DNA of 50,534 bases from Vibrio sp. PID17_43 (GCF_002608565.1 NZ_LIXM01000027.1:1-50534), one strand, 5' to 3'. Counted from the stretch's first letter, positions 35,786 to 45,118 are shown. Made by a program: numbers and translations. Notes: generated from the letters alone by a model not told the origin.

Positions 35786-36544
35786 ATGGACTTAAAAAAC
35801 AGCGTGATCGCGATTACCGGAGCGGGACAAGGGCTTGGGCAAATGATGGCCGTTAGCCTTGCACAAGCTGGGGCTGATATCGCGTTATTAGATGTGAATG
35901 AAACCGGGTTGCTTAACACGCAGGAGCAATGCCGAATGTTGAGTGCCAAAGCGCTGATATACCGATTGGATGTCACCAACGAATCAGAAGTTGAAGAAAC
36001 CTTTAATGAGATCCTTCAAGATTTTGGAAAGCTTAACGGGTTGATAAATAATGCAGGTGTACTGCGTGATGGTTTATTGGTCAAAGCAAAAGATGGCGAG
36101 ATCAGTAAGATGTCACTTGAGCAATTCAACCTCGTTATGAATGTGAATGTTACAGGTACATTCCTGTGTGGTAGAGAAGCCGCCGTTAAGATGATTGCGA
36201 GTAACTCTAAAGGTGTGATCATCAACATTTCCAGCGTTGCAAGGGCGGGTAACATTGGGCAGACCAATTATTCAGCGTCTAAAGCAGCGGTCGCAACCAT
36301 GGCAACCACTTGGGCACGAGAGCTTGCTCGATACGGTATTCGGGCGGCAGCCATTGCACCTGGTGTGGTGAAGACGGCGATGGCGGCGCAAATGAAACCA
36401 GAGGCAATAGAGCGGCTACAAAACATGATTCCTGCTGGTAGAATGGGGGATGCGAGTGAGATTGCTCACGCCGTTAAGTACATTCTAGAAAATGACTATT
36501 TTACAGGGCGAGTATTAGAAGTGGATGGGGGAATGCGGATGTGA
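35786..36544 (+). CDS. SDR family oxidoreductase, FabG-like
   Basis: A 252-aa short-chain dehydrogenase: TGAGQGLG at 11-18, LINNAG, ISS, and the catalytic Y162 and K166 in NYSASKAAV. It would normally be labelled 3-oxoacyl-ACP reductase. Its place as last gene of a branched-chain operon that also has a thiolase suggests a 3-hydroxyacyl-CoA dehydrogenase role, for instance 2-methyl-3-hydroxybutyryl-CoA in isoleucine breakdown. That role is inferred. GGAGGG precedes the ATG. A strong terminator follows. Confidence 0.88.
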   Translation: MDLKNSVIAITGAGQGLGQMMAVSLAQAGADIALLDVNETGLLNTQEQCRMLSAKALIYRLDVTNESEVEETFNEILQDFGKLNGLINNAGVLRDGLLVKAKDGEISKMSLEQFNLVMNVNVTGTFLCGREAAVKMIASNSKGVIINISSVARAGNIGQTNYSASKAAVATMATTWARELARYGIRAAAIAPGVVKTAMAAQMKPEAIERLQNMIPAGRMGDASEIAHAVKYILENDYFTGRVLEVDGGMRM

Positions 36545-36642
36545 AGCCATCAATCTCACTAAAGCTTAATCCAGATTAAAGATCTCCCCCCTTATCGGCG
36601 GTAAGGTGCGCGTCGATTACTGGACGTAATGCGAATTTAGAC

Positions 36643-36678
36643 AAGGAACAGCCATACTTTGTGTGGCTGTTCCTTTTT
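36643..36678 (+). terminator. Rho-independent terminator of the thiolase-mms operon
   Basis: AAGGAACAGCCA pairs with TGGCTGTTCCTT around a 9-base loop, followed by TTTTTCG. It ends the branched-chain operon and rules out an upstream GTG as start of the next gene, since that GTG lies inside the hairpin. Confidence 0.9.
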
Positions 36679-36720
36679 CGTTCCAGCAATAATGCAAAGA
36701 TCAATTTAAGAGGACTCGCA

Positions 36721-37815
36721 TTGAGCATTTTGTTTTCCGAAGCCCGCATTGGCAACATGACACTAAAGAACCGCTTTGTACGTAGTGCAACGTGGGAAAA
36801 TATGGCGACAGAAGATGGCCATATGACCGACAAGCTGTACGACATTTATGAAGAGCTTGCCCAAGGTGAAGTGGGTCTGATTGTCACTGGTTACGCCAAC
36901 ATCGTTGAAGAAGAAAAGCCAAACGCAGGCATGATGGGGATCTACAATGATTCTTTCATCGATGAATACAAAAAGCTGACTGAGCTTGTCCATGATCACG
37001 ACTCCAAAATCGTGATGCAAATTGCTTACGGTGGCACTAAAACCACTTACAACGTAGGTGAGCGTGTGATTTTTGCCCCGAGTGAAGTGCCAGAGCGCGG
37101 CACGAAAACCGAAGGCAAAGCGATGACCAAAGACGAGATCGACTACATCGTTAAGGCATTTGCACTGGCAAGTAAACGAGCACAAGATTCTGGCTTTGAT
37201 GGTGTAGAAATCCACGCGGCGCACACGTATCTCATCAACCAATTCTTAAGCCCATATTACAACCGTCGTGAAGACCAATACGGTGGCAGCCTAGAGAATC
37301 GCATGCGTTTCCTAATGGAAATCTATGCAGAAACGCGTCAGTTAGTTGGTGATGAATTCCCCATTTTAGTGAAGCTTACGGCGACTGAATTCTTTGAAGG
37401 CGGCTTAACCTTCGATGAAACGCGCATCGTATGTAAGACGCTAGAAGAAGTGGGCGTGGATGCAATCATTGTATCGGGTAACATTCACGGCAACGCAAAT
37501 ACCATGGTTGGCGACTCGTTTGATGGCTACACGCTACAGCAAGAAGGTTACTTCCACGAATACAGCCAAGTGATCAGCCAAGATGTGAATGTGCCAGTGA
37601 TTACGGTCGGTGGCTTAAACGATTTTAGCGCGATTGAAGACCTAGCTGAAAACACCAACATCCAGTTCTTTGCGCTTTCCCGTCCGTTGTTAGCGGAGCC
37701 ACAACTGATCAAACGTTGGAAAGAAGGTAATCGCGCCGAAGTGGATTGTGAACGTTGTTCTAAGTGTCGTACAAAGCGCGGAAACTTCTGTGTGGTTTAC
37801 AAGCGTAGAAAGTAA
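36721..37815 (+). CDS. NADH:flavin oxidoreductase, old yellow enzyme family
   Basis: A 364-aa TIM-barrel FMN enzyme of the old yellow enzyme/12-oxophytodienoate reductase family. Segments seen are ILFSEARIGNMTLKNRFVRSAT, VGLIVTGYANI, GFDGVEIHAAHTYLINQFLSP, YNRREDQYGGSLENRMRF and FALSRPLLAEPQLIKRW. The Cys-rich tail (CERCSKCRTKRGNFC) resembles iron-sulfur 2,4-dienoyl-CoA reductase-like proteins but is at the very end and lacks the second domain. TTG is taken as start, with AAGAGGA upstream and homologous sequence beginning there. The physiological substrate is unknown. Confidence 0.88.
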   Translation: MSILFSEARIGNMTLKNRFVRSATWENMATEDGHMTDKLYDIYEELAQGEVGLIVTGYANIVEEEKPNAGMMGIYNDSFIDEYKKLTELVHDHDSKIVMQIAYGGTKTTYNVGERVIFAPSEVPERGTKTEGKAMTKDEIDYIVKAFALASKRAQDSGFDGVEIHAAHTYLINQFLSPYYNRREDQYGGSLENRMRFLMEIYAETRQLVGDEFPILVKLTATEFFEGGLTFDETRIVCKTLEEVGVDAIIVSGNIHGNANTMVGDSFDGYTLQQEGYFHEYSQVISQDVNVPVITVGGLNDFSAIEDLAENTNIQFFALSRPLLAEPQLIKRWKEGNRAEVDCERCSKCRTKRGNFCVVYKRRK

Positions 37816-37853
37816 CACCTAGTCGTTTATTGACTTTCTAACCGAATTTAATC

Positions 37854-37890
37854 AAGCCTCCTTCTATGTTTACGATAGTTGGAGGCTTTC
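37854..37890 (+). terminator. Probable terminator after flavin oxidoreductase
   Basis: AAGCCTCC pairs with GGAGGCTT, with a second short pairing inside the loop (CTAT with ATAG), followed by TTTC. Confidence 0.65.
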
Positions 37891-38059
37891 TGTATGCGGA
37901 TAAAACGCACCTACGATACGCTATAACGAGTGATTTCGATGATACACGGTATAGCTCTGTAGCAGCTAATAAATTGCATATGATTCACAACAAAGAGACA
38001 ACCTATAGGTAGATAAGCTTCTAGGCTCATATTAGGTACATAAATAAAGAGGGATCGCT

Positions 38060-39022
38060 ATGTTATTTATTACTAACCGCACGCCTAAACAGTCCGCAAG
38101 ATCGAGGCGTGGAAGAAGCCTCAGCTTTGATTACAACAATGTCTCAGTCTCCCAAAATCTGTACTTCTGTGAACGAAACAGCAAAGACGACTATGTCGAA
38201 ATCTTAAGCGATAGCTTCTTTGAAAGACTAAAAGCTTTGCCAAATGAAACACAACTTTTGTTTTATATCCATGGATTTAATAACAACATGGAAGGTGATG
38301 TTTTTGAAAATACAGAGAAGCTACAACAATTGATGGATAAGCAGTCTCCATCGCTCGTATATGTCATTCCTCTTATCTGGCCTTGTGATGACGATTGGAC
38401 AGGAGCGATCATTGACGATTATTGGGACGATCAAGATGCAGCTGATTTTAGTGGTCCAGCTTTTGCTCGCTTATTAGGTAAGTTTGATACATGGCGTAGA
38501 GATGAGTTGCAGCAAAAGGAGCCCTGTTACAAACGCATCAATGTTTTAGCGCATTCGATGGGCAACCGAGTCATGAAAAATGCCTTACAGGAATGGGCGA
38601 GTAAATACGCTGCGGGCAATATGCCACAGCTATTTCGCAATGTCTTTATGATCGCGGCAGACGTGAAAAATGAAATCCTAGAGGAAGGCGAAGATGGTCG
38701 CTTCATCGTTGATTCTGGTCGTAATATCGTTGTTTATTTTGCTAACGATGATTTTGCAATGCCGGCATCGAAAGTTGCCAATGTGAAAAATAGAACGTTG
38801 TCTCGCCGAATGGGGATGACTGGGCCAGAAGACATGTCGAAGTTGCCGAGTAAAGTGTATGAAGTGGACTGTGATGACTTTAATAATCAGTTTGATATTA
38901 AAGGGCACACCTATTTTATGGAAAACGACAAAGGTAAAGTGAGTCCTATCATCAAGCATATGGCGGATGCAATTAAAACAGGTCGAGTCACACCTAAAGA
39001 TCGAAGCACAATTTTGAAATAA
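38060..39022 (+). CDS. DUF900-like alpha/beta hydrolase
   Basis: A 320-aa cytosolic hydrolase with the DUF900 pattern: a core strand followed by LLFYIHGFNNNMEGDV, then INVLAHSMGNRVMKNAL, in which the Ser of AHSMG is the predicted nucleophile. MIAADVKNEI is the following strand with a likely catalytic Asp. The His is probably in the C-terminal region (KGHTYFM). No signal peptide or membrane segment. Substrate unknown. GAGGGA precedes the ATG; it appears monocistronic with its own terminator. Confidence 0.78.
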   Translation: MLFITNRTPKQSARSRRGRSLSFDYNNVSVSQNLYFCERNSKDDYVEILSDSFFERLKALPNETQLLFYIHGFNNNMEGDVFENTEKLQQLMDKQSPSLVYVIPLIWPCDDDWTGAIIDDYWDDQDAADFSGPAFARLLGKFDTWRRDELQQKEPCYKRINVLAHSMGNRVMKNALQEWASKYAAGNMPQLFRNVFMIAADVKNEILEEGEDGRFIVDSGRNIVVYFANDDFAMPASKVANVKNRTLSRRMGMTGPEDMSKLPSKVYEVDCDDFNNQFDIKGHTYFMENDKGKVSPIIKHMADAIKTGRVTPKDRSTILK

Positions 39023-39036
39023 CGGTTCCGTTACTT

Positions 39037-39070
39037 AAGCCTGAGTTGAACAATTCGATTCAGGCTTTTC
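39037..39070 (+). terminator. Rho-independent terminator after DUF900 hydrolase
   Basis: AAGCCTGA pairs with TCAGGCTT around a 15-base loop that can itself partly pair (GAA with TTC), followed by TTTTC. Confidence 0.75.
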
Positions 39071-39192
39071 TATTCTTAGTCAAATGCTTCGAACCACCCT
39101 TACACACTCAGCTACTATGGATAGAGGTAACACTGGTTAACATGAGCCACTAAGGTGGGTTGTCTGCGCTGAGACCGAAACAGGAGAACACC

Positions 39193-39585
39193 ATGAACAC
39201 GATGCAAATCGACACGGAAGAGAACAAACGGAGCGCGATTGCGTTCTACGAGATGGCCTATCGAGGGAATCCGAGAAAAGCCGTTGAACTGTTTGTTGGT
39301 GATGAATATATTCAGCACAACCCTTTAGTCGGTAATGGTACATTACCATTTATTGAATATTTCGAACGCATGCAAAACGAGTATCCAAATAAAGATATTA
39401 CCTTTGTTCGTGCCGTTTCCGAAGGAAATTTAGTTGCGCTACATACTCATCAGACATGGCCAGATAATGTGGAATACGTAACGATGGATTTCTTTCGCTT
39501 TGATCTTAATGGAAAAATTGTCGAGCACTGGGACGCGCTACAAGAAATCCCCAAAGAGACGCTAAACGGTAATACGATGTATTAA
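39193..39585 (+). CDS. SnoaL-like / nuclear transport factor 2 family protein
   Basis: A 130-aa cone-shaped alpha+beta protein. The pattern (KRSAIAFYEMAYRGNPRKAVELFVGDEYIQHNPLVGNG, then FVRAVSEGNLVALHTHQTWP, then TMDFFRFDLNGKIVEHWDALQEIP) is that of SnoaL-like polyketide-cyclase-related proteins, common in bacteria as stand-alone proteins. Activity is unknown. CAGGAGA precedes the chosen ATG. It stands alone with no convincing terminator. Confidence 0.85.
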   Translation: MNTMQIDTEENKRSAIAFYEMAYRGNPRKAVELFVGDEYIQHNPLVGNGTLPFIEYFERMQNEYPNKDITFVRAVSEGNLVALHTHQTWPDNVEYVTMDFFRFDLNGKIVEHWDALQEIPKETLNGNTMY

Positions 39586-39734
39586 ACCTGATAATTTCAT
39601 TGTGTTTTCTTTGATATTGGGTAAATAGGTAGAATTAATCGATAATACTGTTCTGAGTAACATAATGAATCGTAAAACATCAATATGTGCTAGTATTTAA
39701 ATTAATATTAATGGCTTCGTTAGAGTAGGTTCTC

Positions 39735-40331
39735 ATGAGGAAGTTCATAGCAGAAAATTTTGATTTAATATTGCTCCTGTCTTTTACTTTTCTCTTAGGA
39801 ATTGTCATTGGCTTTTCAATCCAGTCTAGGAATGATGGTTTGTTTGTTGATTTCGAAGTCGGGGAAAGCCGATTCACAATTGGCAAAAATAATAAAAACT
39901 TACTTATCCTAGACTTGGGGTCGTTAAGTAGTTCGTCTGCAAAACAAATATCTTCCGAGATAGAGAAGTTGCCGGCGACGGAGAACCCACTGAGTTTAGA
40001 AATGAGGATCATGGTAAGAGAAGCCAAAGGCCCTTTTGAGCCGATTGAAAGTACCGTCACGTTAAGGTTAACTGATAGTCCTTTTGGTGATGGTGGTGTG
40101 GTTTGTCCTGATTCACCCATATTAAACCATGCGGTTCTTGCTGCGCCTCCGGAACAATATCAAACAAAGGAATTGCGAGCATTTAAAGCGTTTTCGCATA
40201 AACTAATTTGTACAGAAGACAATGTCAGTGATATGTGGGTAAGCAGGAAATTTGTTGAATCATGGCTAGGTGAAGATGTAAGTAAAGATACTATAGTTGT
40301 TACCGCATACTTAATTCCATCGAGTCTATAA
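39735..40331 (+). CDS. Hypothetical membrane-anchored protein
   Basis: A 198-aa protein that I do not recognise. Residues 9-29 (FDLILLLSFTFLLGIVIGFSI) form one membrane helix with a short cytoplasmic start (MRKFIAEN), so the remaining about 165 residues probably face the periplasm. That part is beta-rich and has three Cys (in VVCPDS, LICTED and none beyond), suggesting at most one disulfide. The next, small secreted gene starts 11 bases after its stop, so the two are likely co-transcribed. No family, regulator or mobile context is visible. Confidence 0.65.
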   Translation: MRKFIAENFDLILLLSFTFLLGIVIGFSIQSRNDGLFVDFEVGESRFTIGKNNKNLLILDLGSLSSSSAKQISSEIEKLPATENPLSLEMRIMVREAKGPFEPIESTVTLRLTDSPFGDGGVVCPDSPILNHAVLAAPPEQYQTKELRAFKAFSHKLICTEDNVSDMWVSRKFVESWLGEDVSKDTIVVTAYLIPSSL

Positions 40332-40342
40332 AGGAACATGAC

Positions 40343-40492
40343 ATGAGAATTATTATTCTATTTGGACTGTTATTTTCATCCTCGATATATGCTGATTGTA
40401 TATATAATGGGACCTCCTATCCTACAGGAACCGTAATAGGAGGACTTGTTTGTAAAGAAGACGGAACGTGGGGGAAGAAAGAAGACGATTGA
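40343..40492 (+). CDS. Small secreted protein, DUF1496-like
   Basis: A 49-aa protein. MRIIILFGLLFSSSIYA is a signal peptide, cleaved before DCIYNG. The mature about 32 residues carry CIYNGTSYPTGTVI and LVCKEDGTW, the two-cysteine pattern I recall for DUF1496 proteins, with a likely disulfide. AAGGA lies 8 bases before the ATG, and the gene starts 11 bases after the membrane-anchored hypothetical. Function unknown. Confidence 0.7.
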   Translation: MRIIILFGLLFSSSIYADCIYNGTSYPTGTVIGGLVCKEDGTWGKKEDD

Positions 40493-40575
40493 AAAATTAC
40501 CGTGCTCAAAAGGAATGATATCGATGCCGAAAGCGTAAACCCGTCAATGGTATTCACTAGGATCGATCTGGTACT

Positions 40576-41394
40576 TCAATTAGCACGGGTTATATATCGG
40601 CTATGTACCCAACCCACGATATCCATTTCGTCATTAACCGTGTCTAAAACATCCACTCGACGCCATACGTTATGATGTTCCAAAACCGATAGACGTGTTC
40701 CTTTTGGAAGAGGGGACACATCTTCAAATTTTTCGTACTCGGTGCCAGGGCCAAGACGAATGTTGAGAGCCGTTGTGGTTTTGAACATTTCCTCTTCATC
40801 GTCACTATTACGCCCATCGAGCAAACTCTGAAAGGTGGACATCGGAAATGCAGGACCAGGATCGTTTTTCCTTGTCGGCGCGATATCTTTATGCCCAATG
40901 ATTTCCTCTAATTCATAGTGACGAACTAACGTAAGCGAGACGTCTCGCGCCACTTCCAATTGTTGTTCTGTATAAACATGCCAGCCTGAACCGTTTGAAT
41001 CTACCAATACTTCGTTATCTGGAACTGGGCGACCCCAGGTTGTACGCCAGTTACCAGCCGAGCCTTGAAGTAAACCAGGATTATCAAGTTCAATACCAAT
41101 CGAATGGCTATTGAGACCTTTGACTCCTTTCCACTGACTCCTTCCGGCATGCCACGCTTTTCGGTTGAATGCGACCAGTTGTGTAATCGCACCATCACGG
41201 CCGATAACAAGATGAGCGGATGCTTTCGCTAAGGGATTGGTTAACCAGCTGATCGAACTTTCTGCGCTTGAGCCTGCGGTATAGTGCATGACTAAATATC
41301 GAGGTTGAATGGCACCGCTACTTTGATTCGGACTTCTTTTGAAAGGAACTTGTGAGTCGTCAGTTCTGAAAAGTTTGTGCGCTTTTATTTTCAT
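40576..41394 (-). CDS. N-acetylmuramoyl-L-alanine amidase with SH3 domain
   Basis: A 272-aa zinc amidase of the Amidase_2 (AmpD/T7 lysozyme-like) fold that cuts the bond between MurNAc and the peptide stem. Zinc ligands are H37 in LVMHYTAG, H168 in IGHKDIAP and D178 in RKNDPGP. From about residue 200 a bacterial SH3-type domain follows (LNIRLGPGTEYEKF, WRRVDVLD, GWVHSRYI). No signal peptide is seen, unlike periplasmic AmiD-type enzymes, so it acts in the cytoplasm on muropeptides, is exported by another route, or is of phage origin. AGGAGG precedes the ATG. Flanking genes give no phage context. Confidence 0.9.
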   Translation of the reverse strand: MKIKAHKLFRTDDSQVPFKRSPNQSSGAIQPRYLVMHYTAGSSAESSISWLTNPLAKASAHLVIGRDGAITQLVAFNRKAWHAGRSQWKGVKGLNSHSIGIELDNPGLLQGSAGNWRTTWGRPVPDNEVLVDSNGSGWHVYTEQQLEVARDVSLTLVRHYELEEIIGHKDIAPTRKNDPGPAFPMSTFQSLLDGRNSDDEEEMFKTTTALNIRLGPGTEYEKFEDVSPLPKGTRLSVLEHHNVWRRVDVLDTVNDEMDIVGWVHSRYITRAN

Positions 41395-41763
41395 TTGATG
41401 CCTCCTAAATTGGATAGGCAGTCGAGAGAATTGCGATTGCTTCGCGGTGGGGATACGGGATACCGAGCTTTATCCATCGCCGCCTCAGTTATGTCTAAAG
41501 TTCATACAAACTATAGCCGTAAGATGCTTCTGCTGCGTAATTCTAAAGGACAAAAGTCCTGTGGGGCTTGTGTCCGAGTGCTAAGTCGATTGATGCCACC
41601 CAAATACGGATAAAACCACACTCATTGCACCAGTCAGATGCTCTGCTGTGCTGGTTGATAATTATAAAAAAATTAGCAATATAAATTCTTATACATTTTT
41701 ATTGCATAAAAAATCTTTCTTGATAGTATAAGCGGAAAGTGACAATTAATGCAGTATGTCAGC
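41395..41763. other. Divergent intergenic region, amidase and artP
   Basis: No gene seen. It holds promoters for both directions and a small hairpin (AGGAC, AAAA, GTCCT). The last 100 bases are very AT-rich (TTGCATAAAAAATC) and may contain degenerate ArgR boxes, which I could not confirm by eye. Confidence 0.35.
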
Positions 41764-42492
41764 ATGAGTATTCAAGTTAAAAGCATCAATAAATCTTACG
41801 GAAATACACAAGTCCTTCACGATGTCAGTTTTAATTGTGAAAGTGGTGAAACGCTTGTGTTACTTGGCCCAAGTGGGGCAGGGAAAAGTTCTCTGTTGCG
41901 CGTCCTTAACCTGCTTGAAGGGGCGGATAACGGCCAGTTAAACATTGCGAGTGATGCATTCGATTTCTCAATTGAGATTAAAGAGAAGCAAGGCCTTGAG
42001 CTTCGTCGTAAAGTCGGCATGGTATTTCAACAGTACAACCTGTGGCCGCACCTGACCGTGATAGAGAACCTGATTGAGGCTCCAGTGAAGGTCGCTGGTA
42101 TGAATAAAGACGAAGCAAAGCAACAGGCGATGCAAGTGCTTGCAACCCTTCACTTGGCGGATAAAGCAGACGCCTGGCCGATGCAACTCTCTGGCGGACA
42201 GCAGCAACGTGTAGCCATTGCACGAGCGCTAATGATGAAGCCAGAAGTGTTGCTTTTTGATGAGCCTACCGCAGCACTAGACCCTGAGATTACCAATCAA
42301 GTCGTTAAAATTATAAAAGATTTGAGCGAAACGGGTATTACTCAAGTCGTGGTCACACACGAAGTGGATTTCGCCAAGAAAATCGCCAGCCATGTTCTAT
42401 ACCTAGAAAAAGGACATATTGTAGAGCACGGCACGCACGACGCATTTATTCATCCGCAAACCACACAGTTTGCTGATTATCTAAAACACTAA
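41764..42492 (+). CDS. artP: Arginine ABC transporter ATP-binding protein
   Basis: A 242-aa ATPase, the length of E. coli ArtP and near-identical in pattern: [13 protein letters not shown], Walker [33 protein letters not shown], signature LSGGQQQR, Walker [16 protein letters not shown] and VTHEV. The start is set at MSIQ by that match; an ATG five codons upstream is possible. It energises arginine uptake with ArtQM. First gene of the art operon. Confidence 0.95.
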   Translation: MSIQVKSINKSYGNTQVLHDVSFNCESGETLVLLGPSGAGKSSLLRVLNLLEGADNGQLNIASDAFDFSIEIKEKQGLELRRKVGMVFQQYNLWPHLTVIENLIEAPVKVAGMNKDEAKQQAMQVLATLHLADKADAWPMQLSGGQQQRVAIARALMMKPEVLLFDEPTAALDPEITNQVVKIIKDLSETGITQVVVTHEVDFAKKIASHVLYLEKGHIVEHGTHDAFIHPQTTQFADYLKH

Positions 42493-42522
42493 AACAACAT
42501 TAAGTTAAGAGCAGTCAAACAC

Positions 42523-42545
42523 GGCTGTCATTGCGAGTGTCAGCC
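42523..42545 (+). other. Intercistronic hairpin between artP and artI
   Basis: GGCTGTCA and TGTCAGCC form an 8-bp stem with one mismatch around a 7-base loop. No T run follows, so it is not a terminator; it could stabilise the downstream message. Confidence 0.5.
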
Positions 42546-42570
42546 CAAGACGTACACACGGAGTATTGCA

Positions 42571-43302
42571 ATGAAAAAGATTCTACTAGCTTCACTAATT
42601 GGCCTTATCTCTGCGAACGCAGCAGCACAAGAAGAGATCAAATTCGCGATGGAAGCGACGTACGCGCCATTCGAATACATGGATGAAAACAACCAGATTC
42701 AAGGTTTCGATGTCGATCTGGCGAACGCACTATGTAAAGAAATGGAAGCAAAATGTAGCTTTCATAACCAAGCTTTTGACAGCCTGATCCCTGCATTAAA
42801 ATTCAAACGCTATGATGCAGCCATCTCTGCAATGGACATTACTGAAGCGCGTCTTGAGCAAGTGAACTTTTCGAATGCGTATTACGAAAACTCAGCAGCG
42901 TTTGTTTCTATTCAAGATGAAATCGCGGACCAAAAAGCGCTAGAAGGTAAACGTGTTGGTGTCCAAAATGGCTCCACGCACCAGAGCTACCTCATTGATC
43001 AAATGCCGGGTGTGACTGCGGTGCCTTATTCAAGCTACCAAGATGCATTCATCGATATGAAGAACGGTCGTATTGATTCTGTCTTTGGTGACACTGCGGT
43101 AGTAGCTGAGTGGTTCAAGAAAGAAGACAACCTCGCGTACGTAGGTGAGCACGTAACAAACCCTAAATACTTTGGTAACGGCTTTGGTATCGCAGTGAAT
43201 AAAGGTAATGACGAGCTAGTGAATAAGCTAAACACCGCATTGAAAACGGTGAAAGCGAACGGCCAATACGACGTCATCTATAATAAGTACTTCGGTAAAT
43301 AA
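42571..43302 (+). CDS. artI: Arginine ABC transporter periplasmic binding protein (ArtI/ArtJ)
   Basis: A 243-aa periplasmic solute-binding protein, the size of E. coli ArtI and ArtJ. Signal peptide [19 protein letters not shown]. Mature domain with [47 protein letters not shown] and [13 protein letters not shown], typical of polar amino-acid binders. Whether it corresponds to ArtI or ArtJ cannot be told. The operon has one binding protein only. Confidence 0.93.
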   Translation: MKKILLASLIGLISANAAAQEEIKFAMEATYAPFEYMDENNQIQGFDVDLANALCKEMEAKCSFHNQAFDSLIPALKFKRYDAAISAMDITEARLEQVNFSNAYYENSAAFVSIQDEIADQKALEGKRVGVQNGSTHQSYLIDQMPGVTAVPYSSYQDAFIDMKNGRIDSVFGDTAVVAEWFKKEDNLAYVGEHVTNPKYFGNGFGIAVNKGNDELVNKLNTALKTVKANGQYDVIYNKYFGK

Positions 43303-43303
43303 T

Positions 43304-43993
43304 ATGGCACTAACGGGTTACTCTTTAACGCTTGTTCAAGCTAGTTGGATGACTGTCCAGCTTGCATTCACAAGCCTTTTCGTCGGTTTGATTCTGGCAG
43401 TGGTGTTCGCCAGTGGTGAAATGTCTCGTCGCGTATTTGTGAAATGGCCAACAACGGCGTTTGTAACGATTGTACGCGGCTTGCCAGAAATCCTTGTCGT
43501 GTTGTTCATCTATTTTGGTTCGACGCAGGTTTTATTTCTGATCACCGGAGACTTTATTGAGGTTAGCCCGTTCTTGTCTGGTGTTGTGGCGCTGTCGTTA
43601 ATCTTCGCTTCGTACGCTTCTCAAACCTTACGTGGCGCGTTAAAAGCGGTCAGTAGAGGGCAGAGAGAAGCCGCAAGTGCACTTGGCATCAGCCAATTTC
43701 ATGCATTCGTGCGTATTGTTTTGCCCCAAGCGGTAAGACACGCATTACCAGGCTTAACTAACCAATGGTTGGTTTTGCTAAAAGACACGGCGTTAGTATC
43801 ACTTATCGGTGTGACCGATTTGCTGAAACAAGCTCAGCTTACCTCAGCAGCGACGCATGAAGCATTTACATGGTACGCGACAGCTGCTGCAATTTACTTA
43901 GGCATTACTTTGATGACGCAACGGGCTGTGAAGTTGATTGATAAGAAGTTTTCAATCCAAGGTATGAGCATGGGGCAGGAGGTGACGGCATGA
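43304..43993 (+). CDS. artQ: Arginine ABC transporter permease ArtQ
   Basis: A 229-aa inner-membrane permease with about five helices. The EAA loop is recognisable ([32 protein letters not shown]), preceded by [16 protein letters not shown], the HisM/GlnP family segment. It begins two bases after the artI stop and overlaps artM by ATGA, so the genes are translationally coupled. Confidence 0.94.
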   Translation: MALTGYSLTLVQASWMTVQLAFTSLFVGLILAVVFASGEMSRRVFVKWPTTAFVTIVRGLPEILVVLFIYFGSTQVLFLITGDFIEVSPFLSGVVALSLIFASYASQTLRGALKAVSRGQREAASALGISQFHAFVRIVLPQAVRHALPGLTNQWLVLLKDTALVSLIGVTDLLKQAQLTSAATHEAFTWYATAAAIYLGITLMTQRAVKLIDKKFSIQGMSMGQEVTA

Positions 43994-44658
43994 ACGAACA
44001 GCACGTTTGGCAAATGCTCGATGGCTTAGGTACAAGCCTTCAATTGACCGCGGTTTCTTTAGTCGTGGGCTGCATCCTAGCGCTGATGATGACGTTGACG
44101 CTGATCCTTCGTACCCCGGGTTTACATTGGATAAGCCGAGGCATTATCACCTTGTTTACAGGTACGCCTTTATTGGTTCAGATCTTCTTGGTGTACTACG
44201 GACCGGGTCAGTTTGATGCAGTAAGAGAAAGCGTCTTTTGGATTTGGTTAAGTCAACCTTGGTTTTGTGCAATGTTAGCGTTAGCATTGAATACCGCGGC
44301 ATACAGTACACAACTGTTTAAAGGGGCGTTTAATGCGATACCGTCTGGTCAGTGGCAAGCGTGTCGCGCATTGGGTATGAATAAAACGGCAACGCTGAAA
44401 GTGCTTCTTCCTTATGCGATTCGCCGTTCCGTTCCTGCTTATTCGAATGAAGTGATTTTGGTATTTAAAGGAACATCACTTGCGAGCACCATTACGATCA
44501 TGGATTTGATGGGTTATGCCCAGCGTATTAACGCGCAAACTTACGACACGTTAGCGGTCTTTGGTATTGCGGGTGCATTCTACTTAACAGTGAATGGCGT
44601 TCTGACGTTGATTTTCCGCCAAGTTGAGAAAAAGGCGTTGGCGTTCGAAGTCGCATAA
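43990..44658 (+). CDS. artM: Arginine ABC transporter permease ArtM
   Basis: A 222-aa partner of ArtQ. The same family features are seen: [20 protein letters not shown], and the EAA loop [36 protein letters not shown]. Full length compared with E. coli ArtM (222 aa). Last gene of the operon, with a hairpin following. Confidence 0.95.
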   Translation: MNEQHVWQMLDGLGTSLQLTAVSLVVGCILALMMTLTLILRTPGLHWISRGIITLFTGTPLLVQIFLVYYGPGQFDAVRESVFWIWLSQPWFCAMLALALNTAAYSTQLFKGAFNAIPSGQWQACRALGMNKTATLKVLLPYAIRRSVPAYSNEVILVFKGTSLASTITIMDLMGYAQRINAQTYDTLAVFGIAGAFYLTVNGVLTLIFRQVEKKALAFEVA

Positions 44659-44687
44659 AGCCAGCATTAAAACTCGGCTTTGATATT

Positions 44688-44722
44688 CTCCTGCGAATGA
44701 TCCTTCGCAGGGGCATTATTTT
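44688..44722 (+). terminator. Probable terminator of the art operon
   Basis: CCTGCGAA pairs with TTCGCAGG around a 6-base loop, followed by GGCATTATTTTATA. The T run is interrupted, so strength is uncertain. Confidence 0.6.
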
Positions 44723-44806
44723 ATAGGGGATAGGGTCAAACTTCGCTCATTGGTTTGTTAAACCAGTATTTGGCATCAGCTCAGCTTTGAAAGCACTGGG
44801 CAATGT

Positions 44807-45118
44807 TTATTCCGTAATCAGAATACTTGCAAGGTTTTCATTACCATTTAAAGTTAAGAAAATTTTTAAGGCGATAAGGTAGTCATTTTCACTCACCATG
44901 ACTTCTTTGTAAGAGCCGTCCCAATAGTTAATGTTAACCATACCGTCGGGAATGTACTGGCTCTCAATAATACGATCATACTCATCTAAATCTTCTGGAT
45001 ATGTCACACCAGAATAACCGTTGTCGCTACAAAAGCCATGACGTTTTAAGGCAAACTCGACGAGTTGTTCTTTACTAGGAAAAGATTGAGAGAATAAGTC
45101 ATTATAGATTTCTTTCAT
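44807..45118 (-). CDS. Hypothetical protein
   Basis: A 103-aa acidic cytosolic protein that I do not recognise. AGGAAAAAA precedes the chosen ATG; the longer reading adds only MLLRCHRKK. Features: helix EQLVEFALKRHGFC, aromatic-rich middle (GYSGVTYPEDLDEYDRII, then NINYWDGSYKE), and a C-terminal helix YLIALKIFLTLNGNENLASILI. Small size, acidity and isolation recall immunity-type proteins, but no toxin gene is adjacent, so this is only a thought. Confidence 0.6.
   Translation of the reverse strand: MKEIYNDLFSQSFPSKEQLVEFALKRHGFCSDNGYSGVTYPEDLDEYDRIIESQYIPDGMVNINYWDGSYKEVMVSENDYLIALKIFLTLNGNENLASILITE

Noticed and set aside
36661..36720. Upstream GTG start for the old-yellow-enzyme gene
   Set aside because: It lies within the terminator stem of the preceding operon and adds a sequence unlike the family.
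41670..41720. ArgR boxes before artP
   Set aside because: AT-rich near-matches such as TTGCATAAAAAATC, but too degenerate to separate from background by eye.
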